Assembly (NCBI GenBank): GCA_002791575.1
Contig: PFXI01000070.1
Span: forward strand, 1-49,802
Reading direction: 5' to 3'
Source of the DNA: Zetaproteobacteria bacterium CG_4_9_14_3_um_filter_54_145
Lineage (GTDB): Bacteria > Pseudomonadota > Zetaproteobacteria > Mariprofundales > Mariprofundaceae
DNA: 49,802 bases
Part shown: one piece after another, positions 43,924-49,802 of the stretch
Position numbering within the stretch: the first letter of the stretch is position 1
Layout of the letters: every line of letters starts with the position of its first letter
Notes under the pieces: generated by a model
Databases searched by the model: none
What the model saw: only the letters and a program-made list of their open reading frames with translations
What the model was told of the DNA's origin: nothing
Made by a program: the position numbers and the translations under genes

Positions 43924-44973
43924 ATGTCTGCACAGCAGAACCAGGGCGCGGGCATCATGCGTGAAGGTGTGTTCTACGATGAGAGCACCCTGCATCAGCT
44001 GCATGATTCCATGTTATATATACGCCGCTTCGAAGAAAAAGCCGGCCAGATGTACGGGCTGAAGAAAATCGGTGGCTTTTGCCATCTCTGTAACGGACAG
44101 GAAGCGGTATGCGTCGGCTTGCAGCATGCTGCCGAGGCCACCGACTATATGATGACCAGCTATCGTGACCACGGCCATATTCTGGCTCGCGGCACCGATC
44201 CGACAGCTGTCATGGCTGAATTGCTCGGGCGTGCCGGTGGCATCGTCAAAGGCAAGGGCGGCTCGATGCATATGTTCGACATCAGCAAAAACTTTGCCGG
44301 TGGTAACGGCATCGTCGGCGAACAGGTGCCAATCGGCCTCGGCTTCGGCTTCTCCAGCTGGTACCGCGATGACGGACGCGTCACCATCTGCATCATGGGT
44401 GATGGCGGCATCAATCAGGGCGCAGTATACGAATCCTTCAATATGGCAGCGCTGTGGAAGTTGCCGATCGTATTCGTTGTGGAGAACAACCAGTATGCCA
44501 TGGGCACATCGCTGGAGCGTGCTTCGGCTGAAACCCAGCTGTTCAAGCGCGGTATCTCCTTCAAGATCCCCGGCATGAAGATCGACGGTATGGATGTACT
44601 GGAGTTTGAAAAACAGATGCGTGAAGCCATTGCCCACGCTCGCTCCGGTGAAGGCCCTATTCTGGTAGAGGCGATGACCTACCGTTATCGCGGCCATTCG
44701 ATGTCCGATCCGGCTACCTATCGCACCCGCGCGGAAGTGGATGAGTGGCGTACCGGCCGTGATCCGATTGCCCGCCTGCAGGGGCAGATGGTTGAAGCGG
44801 GACTGGCTACGGAAGATGATTTCAAACAGAAAGATCGCGACATCAAGAAGGCCGTCGTGGCCGTTGCCAAGGCTGCTGAAGCGCAACCGGAACCGGATGC
44901 GGCTGAGATGTGGACAGATGTATACAGCGACCCGATTGAGGGCGGCTATCCCTATTCGGGCAAGGTGAGTTAA
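43924..44973 (+). CDS. pdhA: Pyruvate dehydrogenase E1 alpha subunit
   Basis: 349-residue E1 alpha chain, which binds thiamine diphosphate and decarboxylates pyruvate with the beta chain. Features are [15 protein letters not shown], the [11 protein letters not shown] loop, the thiamine-diphosphate motif [18 protein letters not shown], and the phosphorylation-loop region [16 protein letters not shown]. This heterodimeric E1 is the alphaproteobacterial/Gram-positive type, not the single-chain AceE. ATG 43924 has GGGGGT directly upstream; a frame open from 43882 lacks support. It is the first gene of pdhA-pdhB-pdhC-lpd; three bases separate it from pdhB. Confidence 0.95.
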   Translation: MSAQQNQGAGIMREGVFYDESTLHQLHDSMLYIRRFEEKAGQMYGLKKIGGFCHLCNGQEAVCVGLQHAAEATDYMMTSYRDHGHILARGTDPTAVMAELLGRAGGIVKGKGGSMHMFDISKNFAGGNGIVGEQVPIGLGFGFSSWYRDDGRVTICIMGDGGINQGAVYESFNMAALWKLPIVFVVENNQYAMGTSLERASAETQLFKRGISFKIPGMKIDGMDVLEFEKQMREAIAHARSGEGPILVEAMTYRYRGHSMSDPATYRTRAEVDEWRTGRDPIARLQGQMVEAGLATEDDFKQKDRDIKKAVVAVAKAAEAQPEPDAAEMWTDVYSDPIEGGYPYSGKVS

Positions 44974-44975
44974 CG

Positions 44976-45953
44976 ATGAAAATAACCTACCGTGAAGCAC
45001 TGAATCAGGCCATGTGTGAAGAGATGGCACGCGATGATCGCGTGTTCCTGATGGGCGAGGAAGTGGCTGAATATAACGGCGCTTACAAGGTCAGTCAGGG
45101 CATGCTCGAAAAATTCGGCTCCAAGCGGGTGATCGACACCCCGATTACCGAGCTCGGCTTTGCCGGCCTCGGTGTCGGTGCCGCCATGACCGGCCTGCGT
45201 CCGATCATCGAATTCATGACCTGGAACTTCGCCATCCTGGCGCTCGACCAGATCGTCAATGCTGCTGCCAAGATGCAGTATATGTCCGGTGGCCAGTATA
45301 AGGTGCCGATGGTATTCCGTGGCGCCGGCGGCTCTGCTGCCCGCGTGGGTGCCCAGCACTCACAGAGTCTGGAAAACTGGCTGGCCAATGTACCGGGGCT
45401 GAAGGTGGTGATGCCATCGTGCCCTGCCGACGCCAAGGGCTTGCTCAAGGCCTCTATTCGCGACAATGATCCTGTGGTCTTTATTGAAAACGAGATCAAT
45501 TATGGTGATGTCGGCACGGTTCCGGAGGGTGAATATATCATCCCGCTGGGCAAGGCGGATATCAAACGCGCAGGCAAGGATGTCACTATTGTTGCCCACT
45601 CGCGCATGACCGGCTTCGCGCTGGCTGCTGCTGTTGAGCTGGCCAAGCAGGGGATCGATGCCGAAATCATTGATCCGCGCACCATCCGCCCACTGGATGA
45701 GACCACGATTCTGCGCTCGGTTGCCAAGACCAATCGCGTGGTCACCGTCGAAGAGGGCTGGCGTTTTGCCGGCATCGGCGCCGAAATTTCCGCACGCATT
45801 ATGGAAAAGGGCTTTGATGATCTGGATGGCCCGGTCATTCGTGTCACCGGCAAGGAAGTACCGATGGCCTATGCCGCGAATCTGGAAGCGATGACGCTGC
45901 CCAGTGTTGCCGATATTGTAGAAGCTGCGCGCGTGGCGTGCGGCAAAGCCTGA
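44976..45953 (+). CDS. pdhB: Pyruvate dehydrogenase E1 beta subunit
   Basis: 325-residue E1 beta chain completing the alpha2-beta2 E1 of pyruvate dehydrogenase. The sequence has [47 protein letters not shown] and the C-terminal transketolase domain with [10 protein letters not shown] and [14 protein letters not shown]. Its length is normal. The ATG follows the pdhA stop after two bases with GTGAG in the end of pdhA as the likely ribosome binding site. The downstream pdhC is separated by 93 bases that contain an inverted repeat, so the stoichiometry of E1 to E2 may be adjusted there. Confidence 0.95.
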   Translation: MKITYREALNQAMCEEMARDDRVFLMGEEVAEYNGAYKVSQGMLEKFGSKRVIDTPITELGFAGLGVGAAMTGLRPIIEFMTWNFAILALDQIVNAAAKMQYMSGGQYKVPMVFRGAGGSAARVGAQHSQSLENWLANVPGLKVVMPSCPADAKGLLKASIRDNDPVVFIENEINYGDVGTVPEGEYIIPLGKADIKRAGKDVTIVAHSRMTGFALAAAVELAKQGIDAEIIDPRTIRPLDETTILRSVAKTNRVVTVEEGWRFAGIGAEISARIMEKGFDDLDGPVIRVTGKEVPMAYAANLEAMTLPSVADIVEAARVACGKA

Positions 45954-45974
45954 TAAGTATTGATCCACTACCAA

Positions 45975-46027
45975 GGGTACGAAGGACACGGCATTTTCAC
46001 TTGCATGCCTTTGTGTACTTCGTGCCC
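45975..46027 (+). repeat. Inverted repeat between pdhB and pdhC
   Basis: GGGTACGAAGGACACG (45975-45990) and the inverse TGTGTACTTCGTGCCC (46012-46027) form a long imperfect hairpin. The arms resemble the ends of the larger repeat family in this window (ACGAAGGACAC), so this is probably a shortened, diverged copy. It lies 19 bases before the pdhC start. Confidence 0.55.
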
Positions 46028-46046
46028 AAGCTTGCAGAGGTAAAGC

Positions 46047-47339
46047 ATGCCGATTGATGTATTTATGACCCAACTGTCGCCGACGATGACCGAAGGCAAA
46101 ATCGCCCGCTGGCTGAAGAAAGAGGGCGATGAGCTGGTTTCCGGTGATGTCATGGCCGAAATTGAGACCGACAAGGCAACCATGGAAATGGAAGTGGTGG
46201 ATGAGGGTATACTGCACCGCATCATTGCCCCGGAAGGCTCAATCATCACGGTCGGCGAAGCTATTGCCGTGATTGCCGAGGATGGTGAAGAGGTTGCGGC
46301 CGATTACCAGCCGGCCGCCGGTTCACCAGACGAAGCCGCTGCTACAGCAGAACCGGCCAGCGAAGCCGCAGCCCCCGCGGCTGCACCGGCAGCCGTAGCG
46401 CCCGCACCAGAGGAAGCACCGGCGGCACCCGCCCCTGGCGGCCGCATTGCCGCGAGCCCTCTGGCACGCAGAATGGCAAAACAGAAGGGCATTAACCTCG
46501 CTGCCATTACCGGCACCGGTCCGAACGGCCGTATTGTTAAATCCGACATTGAACTGGCGATGCGTCGCGGCATCAATATCGGTGGTGCGACTGCTGCCAC
46601 CACACCGCCACCGGTCAGGCCACTGCCTGCTGGTCCCCTGCCTTATCATGCCGATGAGTACGAGCGCGTTGAAAACTCGATGATGCGCAAGGCCATTGCC
46701 CGCCGCCTCTCCGAATCCAAACAGCATGTGCCGCACTTTTACCTGAGTGTGGATGTCGCCATGGACCGGCTGATGGATCTGCGTGCCCAGCTCAACAGCG
46801 CCGCCGACGGCAAGTTCAAGCTCAGCGTCAACGACTTCGTCATCAAGGCTGTCGCCAAGGCACTGGTCGATGTACCGGCGGCCAATGCCGCCTGGACTGA
46901 TACCCATACGCTGATGCACAAACATGCGCATATCTCTGTTGCCGTGGCCATCAATGGCGGCCTGATCACACCGGTGATCCGCTTTGCCGAGCAGAAGGGC
47001 ATCGTGGATATCTCGACAGAAGTGAAGGAGCTGGCTGTGCGTGCACGTGCCGGTGAATTGAAACCGGAAGAGTATGCCGGTGGCACGTTCTCGATCTCCA
47101 ATCTCGGCATGTACGGCATCTCCCAGTTTTCCGCCATCGTCAATCCGCCTGAAGGCGCAATCCTGGCCGTTGGTGCAACGCAGGAACGGGCCGTGGCCGA
47201 CAACGGTGCCGTGGTTGTGAAGAAGATGATGACACTGACGCTCTCCTGCGATCACCGTGTTGTTGATGGTGCTGTCGGCGCTGAATTTATGGCTGCCCTG
47301 AAAAAACATATTGAGTGCCCTGCGGGCGTACTGATTTAA
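46047..47339 (+). CDS. pdhC: Pyruvate dehydrogenase E2, dihydrolipoamide acetyltransferase
   Basis: 430-residue E2. A single lipoyl domain (1-77) carries the acceptor Lys43 in EIETDKATMEMEV. An Ala/Pro-rich swinging linker follows (about 85-130), then a peripheral subunit-binding domain (ASPLARRMAKQKGINL through NGRIVKSDIE). The catalytic domain ends with the active-site His in CDHRVVDG. The first 26 bases of the gene are identical to those of the lpd gene downstream; both genes encode near-identical lipoyl domains. ATG 46047 has AGAGGT upstream. LipB (36923-37552) is the likely modifier of the domain. Confidence 0.95.
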   Translation: MPIDVFMTQLSPTMTEGKIARWLKKEGDELVSGDVMAEIETDKATMEMEVVDEGILHRIIAPEGSIITVGEAIAVIAEDGEEVAADYQPAAGSPDEAAATAEPASEAAAPAAAPAAVAPAPEEAPAAPAPGGRIAASPLARRMAKQKGINLAAITGTGPNGRIVKSDIELAMRRGINIGGATAATTPPPVRPLPAGPLPYHADEYERVENSMMRKAIARRLSESKQHVPHFYLSVDVAMDRLMDLRAQLNSAADGKFKLSVNDFVIKAVAKALVDVPAANAAWTDTHTLMHKHAHISVAVAINGGLITPVIRFAEQKGIVDISTEVKELAVRARAGELKPEEYAGGTFSISNLGMYGISQFSAIVNPPEGAILAVGATQERAVADNGAVVVKKMMTLTLSCDHRVVDGAVGAEFMAALKKHIECPAGVLI

Positions 47340-47344
47340 TATTC

Positions 47345-47398
47345 AACACGAAGGACACGAAGTGATAGCAATCTGTTTTTCTTCGTGCAGTTCGTGGT
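47345..47398 (+). repeat. Inverted repeat between pdhC and lpd
   Basis: AACACGAAGGACACGAAG (47345-47362) pairs imperfectly with CTTCGTGCAGTTCGTGGT (47381-47398). Its sequence is close to the repeat between pdhB and pdhC and to the ends of the larger family. It lies about 35 bases before the lpd start, in the leader of the lpd gene. Confidence 0.55.
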
Positions 47399-47433
47399 AA
47401 ATCTTTATTGATTAGGGAATAGAGGAAACACCC

Positions 47434-49263
47434 ATGCCGATTGATGTATTTATGACCCAGCTCTCACCAACCATGATCGAAGGTAAAATTGCCCGCTGGT
47501 TGAAAAAGGAAGGCGATGAGCTGGTTTCCGGCGAAGTGATGGCCGAAATTGAAACCGACAAAGCCACGATGGAGATGGAAGTGGTCGATGAGGGTGTATT
47601 GCACCGTATTCTGGCCAGCGAAGGCTCCATAGTACCGGTTGGCTCACCGATTGCCATTATTGCCGAAGACGGCGAGGTCATTGCCGATGACTATATGCCC
47701 GAAGGCACTGTCGCCGAATTCTCTGAAGATGATCCGGCAGAAGAGGCGGCTGAGCTGGGCGCTGAATCGGCACCCGATGCGCAATCTTCTGCAATCATCG
47801 GCCATGCGGCGCATGATGCCGAGGAGGAGCTGGAGTTGAAGCTCAAGCCTGCCGGCCTGTTCAATGCTGATGGCGAATATGATGTTGTGGTTATCGGCGC
47901 CGGCCCCGGCGGCTATGTGGCTGCCATTCGCGCCGCCCAGCTCGGCCTGAAAACCGCCTGTATCGAATCCACCCATCTGGGCGGCATCTGCCTGAACTGG
48001 GGCTGTATCCCGACCAAGGCGCTGTTGCGTACGGCCGAGCTGATCAATGTCGTTAATCACCACGGTGGTGAGCTGGGGCTGGGCATCTCCGCCACCGCAC
48101 CCGATATCAGCAAGGCGGTCAGCCGCTCACGCAAGATTTCCGAAAAACTGAACAACGGCATCGGCTTCCTGTTAAAGAAGAACAAGATCGATCACATCAA
48201 CGGTTACGCAAAATTCGAAGCCGGCAACAAATTGATGGTTGAAGATGCGGACGGCAAAATCACCCAGGTGACCGCCAAGCATGTGATTGTGGCTACAGGC
48301 GCACGTGCACGCGCCTTTCCGGGCATGGATGTCGACAATGAGGTGGTGATCACCTACAAACAGGCACTGGTACCGGAAAAGACACCTCAGAAGCTGGTAG
48401 TCATCGGCTCCGGCGCCATCGGTATGGAATTCGCCTACTTCTACAATGCCATGGGCTCGGAAGTGACGGTGGTTGAGGCTGCCGATCAGATCCTGCCGCT
48501 GGAAGATCATGAGATCGCCAAAGTGGTTGAACGCAGTTTCAAGAAACAGGGCATCAAGATCATTACCGGCGCCATGGTTTCCAAAGCCGCCAATGTCGAT
48601 GGCAAGGCTGTGGTTGCATATGAGGCCAAAGGCAAACAGCAGACAATTGAAGGCGACATCTGCCTGGTCGCTGTAGGCGTACTTGGCAATACCGATGGCA
48701 TCGGCGCTGAACACACACAGATGCAGATCGAACGCAACACGATTGCAGTGGATGACTGGTACCGCACCGATCATGCCGGCATCTATGCCATCGGTGATGT
48801 GGTCGGCGCACCGGCACTTGCACATGTGGCCAGCCATGAAGGCACGGTCTGCGTGGAAGCCATTGCCGGCAAGCATCCGCACAGGGTGGATTACGGCAAT
48901 GTACCGGGCTGCACCTACTGCCAGCCGCAGGTCGGCTCTTGCGGCAAAACCGAAAAACAGTGCAAGGATGAGGGTATCCCGGTCAAGATCGGCCGCATGG
49001 GCTATGGCACCAACGGCAAGGCCATGGGTCTGGCCGAAACCGAAGGTATGGTAAAAACCATCTTCCATGCCGAGACGGGTGAGCTGGTAGGCGCCCATAT
49101 TGTCGGCGCTGAAGCGACCGAGCTGATTGTTACCCTGCAGCTCTCGCGCACGCTGGAAACGACGGAATCGGAGCTGGCGCATCATATGTTCCCGCATCCG
49201 ACGCTGTCTGAAATGATTCACGAATCGGTACTCGACTCCGAGGGCCGCGCAATCCACATCTGA
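47434..49263 (+). CDS. lpd: Dihydrolipoamide dehydrogenase with N-terminal lipoyl domain (E3)
   Basis: 609-residue fusion. The N-terminal lipoyl domain (1-78) has the modifiable Lys43 in ETDKATMEMEV. An acidic linker (about 80-130) joins it to the flavoenzyme, which has FAD-binding VVIGAGPGGYVAA and the redox pair Cys186-Cys191 in GGICLNWGCIPTKALL. It also has a second nucleotide site (VVIGSGAIGMEFAYFYNAMG) and the active-site His-Glu in HPTLSEMIHE. Lipoyl-E3 fusions occur in several bacteria; the domain nearly duplicates that of pdhC. AGAGG precedes ATG 47434. The strong terminator at 49283 ends the operon. Confidence 0.95.
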   Translation: MPIDVFMTQLSPTMIEGKIARWLKKEGDELVSGEVMAEIETDKATMEMEVVDEGVLHRILASEGSIVPVGSPIAIIAEDGEVIADDYMPEGTVAEFSEDDPAEEAAELGAESAPDAQSSAIIGHAAHDAEEELELKLKPAGLFNADGEYDVVVIGAGPGGYVAAIRAAQLGLKTACIESTHLGGICLNWGCIPTKALLRTAELINVVNHHGGELGLGISATAPDISKAVSRSRKISEKLNNGIGFLLKKNKIDHINGYAKFEAGNKLMVEDADGKITQVTAKHVIVATGARARAFPGMDVDNEVVITYKQALVPEKTPQKLVVIGSGAIGMEFAYFYNAMGSEVTVVEAADQILPLEDHEIAKVVERSFKKQGIKIITGAMVSKAANVDGKAVVAYEAKGKQQTIEGDICLVAVGVLGNTDGIGAEHTQMQIERNTIAVDDWYRTDHAGIYAIGDVVGAPALAHVASHEGTVCVEAIAGKHPHRVDYGNVPGCTYCQPQVGSCGKTEKQCKDEGIPVKIGRMGYGTNGKAMGLAETEGMVKTIFHAETGELVGAHIVGAEATELIVTLQLSRTLETTESELAHHMFPHPTLSEMIHESVLDSEGRAIHI

Positions 49264-49282
49264 TCGCATGCTTCGATGATCA

Positions 49283-49312
49283 AAAAGGGGTGCTTTCGCA
49301 CCCCTTTTTTTT
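49283..49312 (+). terminator. Intrinsic terminator of the pdh operon
   Basis: GGGGTGC (49287-49293) pairs with GCACCCC (49298-49304) around TTTC. The stem is extended by A-T pairs and followed by eight T bases (49305-49312). It starts 20 bases after the lpd stop. The A-run on the 5' side means it may also work for minus-strand transcripts. Confidence 0.95.
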
Positions 49313-49479
49313 GTGCTTCGCCAATTTTCGATAAGTATGCTTTGTGAAACGGTTAGCGTGAATCTTGTGCCTGTTCTTGATCCCCCGCTAGCAGCCTGCC
49401 AATCCGGCCAGTTCAACAGCGGGAAAAGCGGCAGAGCCGCGACCGCTTTTGGACTTGTCGGATGGGGAACCCGTCAGGA

Positions 49480-49674
49480 CAGGCTGGTTTCGGGGTGCCT
49501 TTCTTTGGTTCTTTCTTGGACATGCAAGAAAGAACGTTGAACAATAAACTGCGATGGCTGGCAGGGCGGCAGGCAGTGTTACCTATGTTTACATACCGTA
49601 AAGTTTTAAAACATGATTGTTCATGCTTTGTGCGTACAAAGAACGAACCAAGAAAAACGCCCGAAACCAGTCTG
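49480..49674. repeat. Inverted-repeat element in the gene-free right end
   Basis: From 49313 to 49802 there is no credible gene. CAGGCTGGTTTCGGGGTGCC (from 49480) is repeated in inverse near 49660-49674 (CCCGAAACCAGTCTG). Inside the left arm TTCTTTCTTG/CAAGAAAGAA is a perfect 10-bp hairpin (49509-49534). Inside the right arm CTTTG/CAAAG pairs at 49626-49641. The left arm shares GGGGTGCC...TTTCTTTGGTT with the element ending at 19125, so both belong to one family. Confidence 0.6.
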
Positions 49675-49802
49675 CCCTGCGGGGCCCGTATAGGCTTTCC
49701 TTGCCACTAGCCTGAATAATTCATAAACCTTTCAGGCGACCGATTAATATTGTTCACAAAATGGTTTAGTCTTATGCAATCGCCGTTATTTCGGCTCTGT
49801 TT

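Noticed and set aside
46323-47309. Minus-strand open frame of 328 codons opposite pdhC
   Set aside because: Shadow of pdhC; its composition is the complement of the Ala/Pro-rich linker and catalytic domain.
48172-49416. Minus-strand open frame of 414 codons opposite lpd
   Set aside because: Shadow of the high-GC coding frame of lpd; no ribosome binding site and no recognisable domain.

Overview
The window is a gene-dense bacterial chromosomal segment with moderately high GC. It carries a Gram-negative envelope gene set: several lipobox lipoproteins, Sec signal peptides and periplasm-directed M16 peptidases. Housekeeping genes include purN, trmFO, a Hda-like gene, sspB, class A rnpB (RNase P RNA), prlC, recQ, lipB, rsmD, hemC and a complete pyruvate dehydrogenase operon. 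The mix is unusual: SspB ends in the same LRVVK ClpX-docking tail as E. coli SspB, yet the genome uses the folate-dependent TrmFO and a heterodimeric E1 alpha/beta pyruvate dehydrogenase. That suggests a deep-branching pseudomonadotan, possibly a zetaproteobacterium of the Mariprofundus type. This taxonomic guess is inference only.

Layout. 1-3.1 kb: an 18-codon hydrophobic micro-ORF behind a structured leader, a NatA/NatB-like ABC exporter pair and a DUF4743-Nudix hydrolase. 3.2-6.9 kb: two divergent c-di-GMP genes, one with a degenerate GGDEF. 6.9-15.2 kb: a lipoprotein alpha/beta hydrolase, a broken nitroreductase, purN, an orphan lipoprotein, an OmpR/histidine-kinase pair, an ADP-ribose pyrophosphatase and trmFO, interspersed with three copies of a terminal-inverted-repeat element. 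15.2-18.5 kb: a tightly overlapped minus-strand operon sspB - DUF2066 - CDP-alcohol phosphatidyltransferase - hda, then rnpB. 18.7-19.1 kb: a second kind of repeat. 19.2-23.3 kb: prlC, a 55-residue membrane protein coupled to it, and recQ.

23.3-27.6 kb is the most interesting region. It is a five-gene minus-strand operon with a candidate promoter, encoding a coiled-coil lipoprotein, a soluble coiled-coil protein, a seven-helix membrane protein, a patatin-like phospholipase with an intact Ser-Asp dyad, and a Trypco1-type protein. This looks like an undescribed envelope-linked phospholipase effector system. 28-37.5 kb: a WHy/LEA-like lipoprotein, an RMD1/YagE protein, a parvulin, a DUF2817 peptidase facing a RimK-like ATP-grasp ligase and a GNAT-C39 peptidase fusion (a candidate peptide-tagging and trimming set), NhaD, small accessory genes and lipB. 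37.6-43.7 kb: two M16 peptidases with rsmD, a VapBC45-like toxin-antitoxin pair with a 27-bp palindromic operator, hemC and a SUI1/YciH protein. 43.9-49.3 kb: pdhA-pdhB-pdhC-lpd, with diverged inverted repeats on both sides of pdhC, ended by a strong terminator. The last 490 bases hold no gene, only another inverted-repeat element.
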